64,000 nucleotides of DNA from positions 248,001 to 312,000 of the forward strand of contig NZ_JARXHY010000001.1 in the NCBI RefSeq assembly GCF_031127815.1. The letters run 5' to 3'. Position numbers and translations under genes: made by a program. Origin of the DNA: Pelagicoccus sp. SDUM812003 (GTDB lineage Bacteria > Verrucomicrobiota > Verrucomicrobiia > Opitutales > Opitutaceae). Below the pieces are notes generated by a model. It was given only the letters and a program-made list of their open reading frames with translations, was not told where the DNA came from and searched no databases. Every line of letters begins with the position of its first letter. Position 1 is the stretch's first letter. Below, piece after piece: positions 17,902 through 25,498 of the stretch.

Positions 17902-18897
17902 TCAGTCTCGATCGTCGTAGCCCTTTGGGTGGGCCTTGTGCCACTTCCAAGCGGTTTCGATGATGGATCGGATGGTCGGATACTGCGGCTCCCAGCCGAG
18001 CTCCTCCTTCGCCTTCTTGCTATCGGCGTAGGCCGCTGGCACGTCGCCGCTGCGACGGGGGCCGAGCTCGTAGGGGACGGGCAGGCCGGACACGTCTTCC
18101 ACGGTTTTGATGATTTCCAAAACGCTGGCCGGAGTGCCGGTACCGAGATTGTATTTCAGCAACACTCCCTCTTCCTCCAGCTTTGGGAAAGCGGCGATGT
18201 GGGCTCGGGAAAGGTCGTCCACATGCACGTAGTCTCGCAGGCAGGTCCCGTCGGGAGTGGGATAGTCGTCTCCGAAGACGTACATCTGCTTGCGCTGGCC
18301 CAGGGCGCACTGGATGGCGATGGGGATGAGGTGGGTCTCGGGATCATGATCCTCGCCGATATCTCCCGCTTCGTTGGCCCCGGATGCGTTGAAGTAGCGG
18401 AAGATGGCGGCGCTCATGCCGTAGGCCTTGGCGCAGTATTCGAGGATGACCTCGACGTCGGCCTTGGTCTGGCCGTAGGCGCTGATAGGCCGCAGCGGCA
18501 TGGCTTCGGTAAAAGGTGGCTCCGCTTCCTCGCCCAGCACAGTGCAGGAGGAGGAGAAGACGAACTTGGTGACACCCGCTTCGCGCATGGTCTGCAAGAG
18601 TGAGAGCGGCTTCGCCACGTTGTTGTCGTAGTATTTCAGAGGATCGGACATGGACTCGCCCACGTAAGCGAAGGCGGCGAAGTGCATCACCAGCTCGATT
18701 TGCTCTTTTTTCAGGATTTCGAGTAGGGCTGGCCGGTCCGCCATGTCGCAATCATAGAAAGGAGTCTCGGGAGAGACCGCTTTGCGATGTCCATAAACCA
18801 GGCTGTCCATTACGACTGCCTTATGACCAGCGGCCTGCAACTGGCGCACGCAGTGGCTTCCGATGTATCCTGCTCCTCCGACGACGAGTACGTTCAT
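17902..18897 (-). CDS. galE: UDP-glucose 4-epimerase
   Basis: 331 residues, the normal GalE length. The N-terminus is the NAD-binding GxxGxxG of extended SDRs (MNVLVVGGAGYIGSHCVRQL). The catalytic Ser/Thr region is VFSSSCTVLG and the Tyr-Lys pair is in ISAYGQTKADVE (YxxxK). The substrate-binding segment FRYFNASGAN and the downstream LRDYVHVDDLSRAH are typical of GalE. It interconverts UDP-glucose and UDP-galactose in the cytoplasm, supplying precursors for surface glycans. It is divergent from the second epimerase at 19033, and sits at the edge of the glycan region. Confidence 0.95.
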   Translation of the reverse strand: MNVLVVGGAGYIGSHCVRQLQAAGHKAVVMDSLVYGHRKAVSPETPFYDCDMADRPALLEILKKEQIELVMHFAAFAYVGESMSDPLKYYDNNVAKPLSLLQTMREAGVTKFVFSSSCTVLGEEAEPPFTEAMPLRPISAYGQTKADVEVILEYCAKAYGMSAAIFRYFNASGANEAGDIGEDHDPETHLIPIAIQCALGQRKQMYVFGDDYPTPDGTCLRDYVHVDDLSRAHIAAFPKLEEEGVLLKYNLGTGTPASVLEIIKTVEDVSGLPVPYELGPRRSGDVPAAYADSKKAKEELGWEPQYPTIRSIIETAWKWHKAHPKGYDDRD

Positions 18898-19032
18898 GCT
18901 GCCGGATGATGGAGGTGCTCATTGAGGACACCAGTTTTTTTTGAAAGTGACTGTTGGAAAAAGAATTGCCCTGTTTTCGCCTCGTAGTGATACAAGCCAC
19001 TTCAGCTCTACGCTGCTTTTCGAAGAAATGGA

Positions 19033-20085
19033 ATGAAGAACGTTTTGGTGACAGGCTCTTCCGGACTGATCGGCTCCGAGGTGTGCGAACACCTGCATGA
19101 AGTCGGATTTCGGATACACGGCGTTGATAACAATCAGCGAGCCGTCTTCTTCGGAAAGGCTGGGGATACGCGTTGGAACCAGGACAGACTTGGCAGAGAG
19201 CTCTCCGATTTCGAGCACCACGAGCTCGATATTCGCGATCGCAGCGGAGTGCAGGAGCTCGTGAAATCGGTAAAGCCTGACGCCATCGTTCACGCTGCCG
19301 CCCAGCCTTCTCATGATCTGGCGGCTCGATTGCCCTTCGATGACTTCGATACCAATGCGGTCGGGACGATGAATCTGCTGGAAGCGGCTCGCCGGTTTTG
19401 CCCGGAGAGCCCCTTCGTCTTCATGTCGACCAACAAGGTCTATGGAGACGCTCCCAATCGCCTAGCGCTAAGAGAGACTGAGACGCGTTGGGAAATAGCG
19501 GATACACGGTTCGACGAAGGGATTCCGGAGAACTTGGGGATCGACCAGTGCAAGCATTCTTTATTCGGCGCTTCCAAAGTTGCGGCCGATATTATGGTTC
19601 AGGAATACGGGCGCTACTTCGGCATGCCGACCTGTTGCTTGCGTGGTGGCTGCTTGACCGGTCCGAATCATAGCGGAGTCGAACTGCACGGCTTTTTGAG
19701 CTATCTCGTTCGCTGCAACTTGGAAGAACGCGAGTATACGGTTTTTGGTTACAAGGGAAAGCAGGTCCGGGATAATATCCACTCGCGAGATGTGGCCCGC
19801 TTCGTCTCTGCGTTCATCTCCACGCCACGCTCGGCCGCGGTCTACAACATTGGGGGAGGCAAGGCGAATAGTTGCTCGATCCTGGAAGCCTTCCAAATGG
19901 TGGAATCGATCACAGGCAAGAGTATGCGCTGGAAGTACGACGACAAAAACCGCGAGGGCGACCACATCTGCTATTACAGCGACCTGAGGCGGATGCGTAC
20001 GGACTATCCGAATTGGGACGTTTCGGTCACCTTGCAGGAAATGGTCGAGGAGTTGGCGCGGGCGTGGAAGGAGCGTTCCGAATAG
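19033..20085 (+). CDS. Nucleotide-sugar epimerase/dehydratase, CDP-tyvelose-epimerase-like
   Basis: 350 residues, extended SDR fold. The NAD site is [14 protein letters not shown] at the N-terminus. The Ser/Thr segment [10 protein letters not shown] resembles CDP-paratose 2-epimerase (tyvelose epimerase, RfbE). The position normally held by the catalytic Tyr of YxxxK reads FGASK in [11 protein letters not shown], so the Tyr appears replaced by Phe. [20 protein letters not shown] is characteristic of a subfamily of such proteins seen in surface-glycan loci. Reaction unknown; a canonical SDR epimerisation would be affected by the missing Tyr. First gene of the plus-strand glycan region, divergent from galE. 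Confidence 0.85.
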   Translation: MKNVLVTGSSGLIGSEVCEHLHEVGFRIHGVDNNQRAVFFGKAGDTRWNQDRLGRELSDFEHHELDIRDRSGVQELVKSVKPDAIVHAAAQPSHDLAARLPFDDFDTNAVGTMNLLEAARRFCPESPFVFMSTNKVYGDAPNRLALRETETRWEIADTRFDEGIPENLGIDQCKHSLFGASKVAADIMVQEYGRYFGMPTCCLRGGCLTGPNHSGVELHGFLSYLVRCNLEEREYTVFGYKGKQVRDNIHSRDVARFVSAFISTPRSAAVYNIGGGKANSCSILEAFQMVESITGKSMRWKYDDKNREGDHICYYSDLRRMRTDYPNWDVSVTLQEMVEELARAWKERSE

Positions 20086-20192
20086 ACTTGGAGACGAGGA
20101 GTGTTGTGCTCGCTTCGGAACGGCGAAGCGGCACGCTCATTTAGCTGGCCTTATTATTTTGAGAGCGGCTTGATCGCGATGTGAAGCGTCAG

Positions 20193-21317
20193 ATGCGGTT
20201 TCTTCAGATTTGCGATCCTTACGAGTTGCACCTGCAACATTGCTATCGTTCGAATCCGGGCTTGTCCGAGCTGCCCCATGAAAGCCAGATGGAAGCGTTT
20301 TATCGTGGAGGCTACATGAGCAGCCACCTCTTTTATCATGGGTTGCGAGATTTTGGCTATGAGTCGTATTTGCTCATGCCAAACTGCGTCTCATCCCAGC
20401 GAAAGTGGGCGGAGGAGCGTAGCTGGGACCTGCCGTCTAATCAGGCAGAATCGATCAAGCTTCTCGGTCGTCAAGTAGAAGCTATCAAGCCGGATGTATT
20501 GTTTTTCAACAATGCCTGTTTCGTTTCTTCGGAGGTGGTCAAGAGTTGGTCCTTTCGACCCGCACTCGTGGTAGGGTGGCGGGCGGCGCCGATGTGGGGC
20601 AAGTTGGATTGGTCAGCTTTCGATCTAATACTGTCTGGCTTCTCGCGTCTGGTTGAGCTTGCTAGGGAAGTGGGCGCCAAAGATGCGGCTGTTTTCCATG
20701 CTCCAATGGTCCAGGACTGGTTGTACGACGCGGTGCCAGATGAGGAAATCGTGGCGGACGTAGTATTCGCGGGCTCGGCTTATCCAGGGATCCATGCGAG
20801 TCGAACTCGGTTTTTAGCGGAGCTAGGCGAGCGGAATCGAGCTGAAGGCTTTCCGCTGAAAATGCATTACCATCTAAGCGGTTCGCTGGCTGACTTGCCC
20901 GAAGCGGTGTTTCCTTACCTGCAGCCGGTGAAGGTAGGGCGCGAAATGCTGGCTGCTTTGCGCCGTGGTCGGGTGGCTCTTGATTGTCGGGCGGAACAGG
21001 CCCTGGAAGTCGATGGAAGACGTATCGATTTTGGCTTGGAGGAAACGATCAATATCCGCTTGTTTGAGGCGGCGGGCGCTGGCTGCTGCACGCTGACACA
21101 AAGGCTCGAGGGAGTGCGTCGTTTTTTTGAACCGGGCGTGGAAATCGAAACCTACGGCTCGCTGGAAGAATGCTGGGAGAAACTGCTGTATTATAAGGAG
21201 CGACCTGACGAAGCCCGAGCGATGGGTCATGCCGCGCGGCAACGCTGCTTGAGTGAGTACACCGAGGAAAAACGCCTCAAGGTATTGGATGGTCTGCTGA
21301 AGTCTCGCTTGCATTGA
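20193..21317 (+). CDS. CgeB-like glycosyltransferase (paralogue of the one at 25499)
   Basis: About 374 residues. I chose the ATG at 20193 (MRFLQI) over the GTG at 20181 because the paralogue at 25499 begins VRFLQI. The N-terminal Rossmann half includes MSSHLFYHGLRDFGYESYLL. The C-terminal half carries the GT-B nucleotide-sugar-binding region of CgeB/DUF3880-type transferases: ETINIRLFEAAGAGCCTLTQ, then GVRRFFEPGVEIETYGSLEE. It is probably cytoplasmic and adds a sugar during surface-glycan or glycoprotein assembly; donor and acceptor are unknown. Starts 107 bp after the epimerase stop. Confidence 0.8.
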   Translation: MRFLQICDPYELHLQHCYRSNPGLSELPHESQMEAFYRGGYMSSHLFYHGLRDFGYESYLLMPNCVSSQRKWAEERSWDLPSNQAESIKLLGRQVEAIKPDVLFFNNACFVSSEVVKSWSFRPALVVGWRAAPMWGKLDWSAFDLILSGFSRLVELAREVGAKDAAVFHAPMVQDWLYDAVPDEEIVADVVFAGSAYPGIHASRTRFLAELGERNRAEGFPLKMHYHLSGSLADLPEAVFPYLQPVKVGREMLAALRRGRVALDCRAEQALEVDGRRIDFGLEETINIRLFEAAGAGCCTLTQRLEGVRRFFEPGVEIETYGSLEECWEKLLYYKERPDEARAMGHAARQRCLSEYTEEKRLKVLDGLLKSRLH

Positions 21318-21505
21318 CCGTGGTTCTAGAATCGGTCTCCTCGAACCGTGTTCGCCTGATTCATCGGAAGCTGCGCTTCGATGTTCAATGTATTCTAAAG
21401 TTGGACACGCGCTTTCGAGAGGGATTTTTGCAGTCCCTAATTGAAATCAGCTCGATCAGGAATCGGCTTGTGGAGAAACTGGTTGCTTTTCGCGATGCTC
21501 GCTAG
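21314..21505 (+). CDS. Possible small protein (doubtful)
   Basis: A 63-codon frame starting at a TTG that overlaps the stop of the CgeB-like gene by 4 bp (TTGA). It would encode a basic helical peptide (FLQSLIEISSIRNRLVEKLV). The 232-bp gap before the next gene otherwise holds nothing I recognise. Codon usage is not clearly coding, there is no Shine-Dalgarno sequence, and I know no relatives. Confidence 0.22.
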   Translation: MTVVLESVSSNRVRLIHRKLRFDVQCILKLDTRFREGFLQSLIEISSIRNRLVEKLVAFRDAR

Positions 21506-21549
21506 GTCGCACCGAAGACCCTGATGAAGCGAACCCGAGTTGCAAAAAT

Positions 21550-23574
21550 ATGGTTTGTGCTCTGCGTGAGGCTATGAATCTTGGTTCCATGCCCGGAGAG
21601 AATAGACCTCCTTTTTCATATCCCGATGCCGAGGCGGGCGGGAAACTGCTTTTTCTCGGAGATTTGGCCCCTATGCGAGCGATGCATGCGTCGCAATCTT
21701 GGAGAGAGCTGGTGGAATCTCACCAATGGCGGGTCGGAAATCTGGAAGGAGTCGTCGGGAAAGCGTTTCCGCCCGCTTTGAAGGCGGGGCCAGTTCTTTC
21801 TTTCGAGGAAGACGCTTTTGCGAGCGTCGCTCGCTGGGTGAACGTTTTTGGTCTTGCGAATAACCATTGCTGCGATTGCGGAGAAGAAGGACTGGTAGCG
21901 ACGATGTCTTCGATCGAGGTTCATGGCGGGCGTAGTTTTGGGGCGGGGACGAACATGGAAGAAGCCTGGCGACCGCTCGATCTCGAAAGCTGCAGGATCG
22001 TGGCGGTGGCCGAGCATGAGTTTGGCAAGGCGGAGGATCGTCGGTTTGGCATTGCCACAACGGAAAGCGAACTACGGCTCTTTGACACGATCAGAGAGGG
22101 GGCGCAATCTGGGCGTCAGGTTATTGTCTATGCCCATGGGGGCAGCGAGATGCTGCCTTTCCCGCCTCCGTATTTGCGTGAGCGCTATAGGCTCTGGATT
22201 CGACTAGGAGCTCGAGCGGTCGTTGGTCACCATCCTCATGTGGCTCAAGGATTCGAATATTACGAGGGAGGGCTGATTTGCTATTCGTTGGGAAACGCTT
22301 TCTTCCCGCATCCAAGATGGGTCTCGAACCGACTCGCCATGGCGTCGCTTGCAGTGAGCTTTGATCCAGGGCGAGACAGCTTTTCCGTCTTCCCCATCTA
22401 TGCCGACTACCATGGAAACATCGGCTTGGCTCGCCCTGAAACGCTCGCTTCGGAAATCCTCAGATCCAATGAATTGATATCCGATCAAGTCGCGTTGTCG
22501 GAGCGATATTGCGAAGCGTCCGCTAGGCTCTTCGAAAATTGGTATCGAGATTTTCTCCCTAGGGATCCGAGGCATGCCGCCCGCCTTCTGCATTACTTTC
22601 GGTGCGATGCGCACAGGGCGATGGTCGCGCAGGCATTGTCTCAGCGAATGGGGGAGACGAAGGAGCCGCTCGAGTACGCAATGCGGCAGTCGGGCGACTT
22701 CTGGAGTCTCGACAAGGACTCGAACGAGCGAAACGCGAGGGACTCCAGTGAGACGCTTTCTGGTGACTCCGTTTTCGAGCAGGTTGCACGGCGGTTCGAG
22801 AGCGAGGGTCGGCTTCGAATGGCTAGTTTTCCATTCGAAGAGGACGACGTTCTGGAGGATTCCCAACACGCGATCGTGCTTTGCGAGGCTCGAGAGAAAC
22901 CTTCGGTCGTATCGAAAATACCGGGATTGTGGATACAGCGAAAAGACGATCTTTGGGAGTGGATAAACGCCCCCTACAAGGTCGAGATCGGAGCGAATCG
23001 GATGGTGCCAGGCTGGTGTCGAACCAATCGGGACACTTTGGATGCCGCGAGCATTGACTCTTGGAGGAGCTCCTTTTCAGAAGAAGGCGTTTCACGTATT
23101 CTGGCGGAGCATGTTCTCGAGCACCTAGAGGACGAGGACCTTGCGAAGTGTCTAGTCTGCGCTTCGATTTTCTTGAAACCTGGTGGCGTATTCAGAATCG
23201 CGGTACCCGATGCGGCTCACCCTTCGGCGTTCTATCGAGAGCTTTGCAAACCGGAAGGGAGCGATCCTGGGTCGGAAGATCACAAACAGTTTTTTGATCT
23301 CGGTTTTATGATAAAAGTGGCGAGCCGAGCTGGATTTCAGGTCGAACCATTGGAGTGGTGGAGTAGCGAGGGTTTCCACAAGGCCAAGTGGGCTAACGAT
23401 TGGGAAACAGGGCGCATCGAGCGTTCCTCGGACCATTATGCGGGCCGCTTGAGGTATAGCCATGATCTTTGGGCAAAGCTCGTGGATACAACTCCCGCTA
23501 ACCTGCGCCAGGAGTACTCAACTCATGGCGTCTCGTTTACATCACTAGTCGTCGATTTAAGAAAACCGGAATAA
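21550..23574 (+). CDS. CapA-like metallophosphatase fused to SAM-dependent methyltransferase
   Basis: 674 residues. Residues about 30-300 match the PGA_cap/CapA family: LLFLGDLAPMR (metal-binding GD), VGNLEGVVG, VFGLANNHCCDCG, then GARAVVGHHPHVAQGFEYYEG and CYSLGN, with the metal-ligand N-H and HPHV motifs intact. CapA-like proteins take part in poly-gamma-glutamate or other capsule export. A roughly 170-residue linker follows. Residues about 470-674 form a class I methyltransferase of the predicted-SAM type (YKVEIGA, then ILAEHVLEHLEDEDL near 515, FLKPGGVFRIAVPD). The fusion is unusual. No signal peptide is seen, so it may act in the cytoplasm. TAA and the next ATG abut (TAAATG), showing tight coupling. 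Confidence 0.82.
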   Translation: MVCALREAMNLGSMPGENRPPFSYPDAEAGGKLLFLGDLAPMRAMHASQSWRELVESHQWRVGNLEGVVGKAFPPALKAGPVLSFEEDAFASVARWVNVFGLANNHCCDCGEEGLVATMSSIEVHGGRSFGAGTNMEEAWRPLDLESCRIVAVAEHEFGKAEDRRFGIATTESELRLFDTIREGAQSGRQVIVYAHGGSEMLPFPPPYLRERYRLWIRLGARAVVGHHPHVAQGFEYYEGGLICYSLGNAFFPHPRWVSNRLAMASLAVSFDPGRDSFSVFPIYADYHGNIGLARPETLASEILRSNELISDQVALSERYCEASARLFENWYRDFLPRDPRHAARLLHYFRCDAHRAMVAQALSQRMGETKEPLEYAMRQSGDFWSLDKDSNERNARDSSETLSGDSVFEQVARRFESEGRLRMASFPFEEDDVLEDSQHAIVLCEAREKPSVVSKIPGLWIQRKDDLWEWINAPYKVEIGANRMVPGWCRTNRDTLDAASIDSWRSSFSEEGVSRILAEHVLEHLEDEDLAKCLVCASIFLKPGGVFRIAVPDAAHPSAFYRELCKPEGSDPGSEDHKQFFDLGFMIKVASRAGFQVEPLEWWSSEGFHKAKWANDWETGRIERSSDHYAGRLRYSHDLWAKLVDTTPANLRQEYSTHGVSFTSLVVDLRKPE

Positions 23575-24171
23575 ATGGATACGCTATTTAAACCAGGGGA
23601 GGATTACGTCACGTTTCGCGAACGGGCGCGTGGATTGATGCAGATGCACCCAGGCGAGATCGATATGCTCGAGAGATGCCTTGGTGACGGAAAGTCATAT
23701 CTCGAACTGGGTGCGGGCTTTTCGACAGTATTCTTCGCCGCCAAAGTCGAACGAATGGTCAGCGTGGAAACGCGCGATGCTTGGTGGGAATCAGTCCAGT
23801 CCTGCTTGAATCGCTTCAAGCTTGATCACGTGGATTTGAGGCTCGCTCCGCCGGAGCCGATAGCCTACGACGCGTTGGGTCGGGAAACTTGGTATCAACG
23901 TAGCGACTACGGTACAGCAGAGGAGTTTTCGGGTTACTTGTCAGTGGTTCGGGCGTTGGTGGAGAAGGGGGATTTCGACACCGTACTTGTAGACGGGAAC
24001 GTGCGATGCGAAGTTGTTTTGATGTTAAGGGAAATGAACTTTAGCGGTCGTACGCTGATTCATGATGTGATGCCGAGCAGACAGCACCTGAATGCTCTTG
24101 CTCTTTCCAATCCTCGGATACGGGTGCGTGAGCAAGCGGATACGCTTTGTGAATTGGTATGGCAGGACTAG
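23575..24171 (+). CDS. Class I methyltransferase-like protein
   Basis: 198 residues. It has the SAM-binding motif I SYLELGAGFSTVFFA (ELGxGxST) near residue 42 and the acidic end of strand 2 (RMVSVETRD), with a later strand-4 segment DTVLVDGNVRCEVVLM. The fold is that of macrocin-O-methyltransferase or FkbM-like small methyltransferases. Methylation of a sugar or polar head group is inferred from the neighbourhood. It starts immediately after the preceding stop and its last 13 bp overlap the next gene, so it is in an operon. Confidence 0.75.
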   Translation: MDTLFKPGEDYVTFRERARGLMQMHPGEIDMLERCLGDGKSYLELGAGFSTVFFAAKVERMVSVETRDAWWESVQSCLNRFKLDHVDLRLAPPEPIAYDALGRETWYQRSDYGTAEEFSGYLSVVRALVEKGDFDTVLVDGNVRCEVVLMLREMNFSGRTLIHDVMPSRQHLNALALSNPRIRVREQADTLCELVWQD

Positions 24172-25493
24172 AAGCTATCTGGCGTAGTGATTTTTTAGGT
24201 ACGAAGCCTGTTTTTTTCAACCTTGTTTCTGGCAAGGTTGGAGAGTCCTGGGGGGAAGTGTGTCCGGCCCCAGGAGAGTCTTGGAGCTGGGACCGAGAAG
24301 GACTCGAACTGTATCTTAGGACCGGATACGCGTTTTGGGGAGTCACGCCGATCAAGGGAGTGCGCATATTGATGCCAGACGAGGTCTTGAGACGGGACTC
24401 TCTTGGCAAGTTGATTGTAGCCCATGAGCCGGAGCTTTGGAAGCAGCCGGAGGAAAGCACCTGTCTAAGCGAGTCCGCGATCTTTGATTTGTTGCGCGCC
24501 CGTTTGGAAGACTGGCGAGCTGGTTTGAACGGAAGAGAGGTATGTCTTCCTCTCAGTGGCGGTCTAGACTCACGGATTCTCGCCGCCCTCTACCCAGATG
24601 CCGGGGAGTTGCGGGCTCGCAGCTACGATGTGACGGAGGATCCGGCCACTGGGAAGGAGCGTCTCGGCGCAGCGTGGGTGGCGGAGCGTCTTGGCTTGGA
24701 TTGGAGAGCGGTTCCTCTTGGCGGATTTCATCACTATTTACCTGACCTATGGAAACTCTTTGGGCTGAGCTCGCACTTTCACGGGATGTACCACGTCGAA
24801 TTTTATCGAACCTTGCTAGCGGGTGGGGATCGAGCCGGTCCGTTGCTGAGCGGTTTAATTGGTGATGCTCCTGCGACCTATCGTACTCCGGACGTGATCG
24901 AAGGTCCGCGTGATTTGCTCAAGCTAAGCCTGTCTCACCGGATGGATGCCAGCGCCGCATTGACTAGCGAGGCTGGTGTTTCTCGGCGACTGGAACAGTA
25001 TTTTGAAGCCTATCGCGCGTATTGGTCTGACGAACGATTCCAAACGCTTTGGCGCATACGGCTCAAGATGGTTCTGCTGAACTACCTTTGGGCGGTACCT
25101 GCTTCGCTCGGTTACGAACCCTATTGCCCTTTCACGGAACGGGAGCTTTTTTTGGCGATGCTGGCACTTCCTGAGGACCGTCGCCTCGAGCGGCGTTGGC
25201 AGCTCGAATGGCTGGAGAGACGGGGCTTGATCGATGCCCCGCGAGGGAGCGCTCGCAATACCTTGAATCTACGGGCACAGCAGATCTTGCCGCTGCCTCG
25301 GTTGGACTTCGAAGCGCTGCGCAATCTTTATCCTATCGAGGCTTTACGAAAAACCGCCTCTGTGATGGACGCTGCTGCTGCGTATCGCTTTGAGCCTGGC
25401 GAAGCGTTTCATCAATCTTACGGAACCGCCTTGACCTTGCTACCGCTGCAGACTTGGGTGCAGTCTCGTATGGCAGATTTCACTACCCATTGA
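24159..25493 (+). CDS. Asparagine-synthetase-like ATP-pyrophosphatase lacking the glutaminase N-terminus
   Basis: 444 residues. The PP-loop of ATP pyrophosphatases, LPLSGGLDSRILAAL, lies near residue 130. Upstream, DFLGTKPVFF (residues 10-19) and the GITPxxGVRxLxPDE-like segment match only the C-terminal part of the AsnB glutaminase domain; the N-terminal half with the catalytic Cys at position 2 is absent (starts MAGLE). It could therefore use ammonia or an amine, or form another amide or ester, as related enzymes do in lasso-peptide and beta-lactam pathways. Acceptor unknown. It overlaps the preceding gene by 13 bp. The next start is 6 bp past its stop. Confidence 0.78.
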   Translation: MAGLEAIWRSDFLGTKPVFFNLVSGKVGESWGEVCPAPGESWSWDREGLELYLRTGYAFWGVTPIKGVRILMPDEVLRRDSLGKLIVAHEPELWKQPEESTCLSESAIFDLLRARLEDWRAGLNGREVCLPLSGGLDSRILAALYPDAGELRARSYDVTEDPATGKERLGAAWVAERLGLDWRAVPLGGFHHYLPDLWKLFGLSSHFHGMYHVEFYRTLLAGGDRAGPLLSGLIGDAPATYRTPDVIEGPRDLLKLSLSHRMDASAALTSEAGVSRRLEQYFEAYRAYWSDERFQTLWRIRLKMVLLNYLWAVPASLGYEPYCPFTERELFLAMLALPEDRRLERRWQLEWLERRGLIDAPRGSARNTLNLRAQQILPLPRLDFEALRNLYPIEALRKTASVMDAAAAYRFEPGEAFHQSYGTALTLLPLQTWVQSRMADFTTH

Positions 25494-25498
25494 GTTAC

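Noticed and set aside
20111-20130. Hairpin CGCTTCG/CGAAGCG after the epimerase gene as terminator
   Set aside because: Stem of only 7 bp without a T run; downstream genes appear part of the same region.
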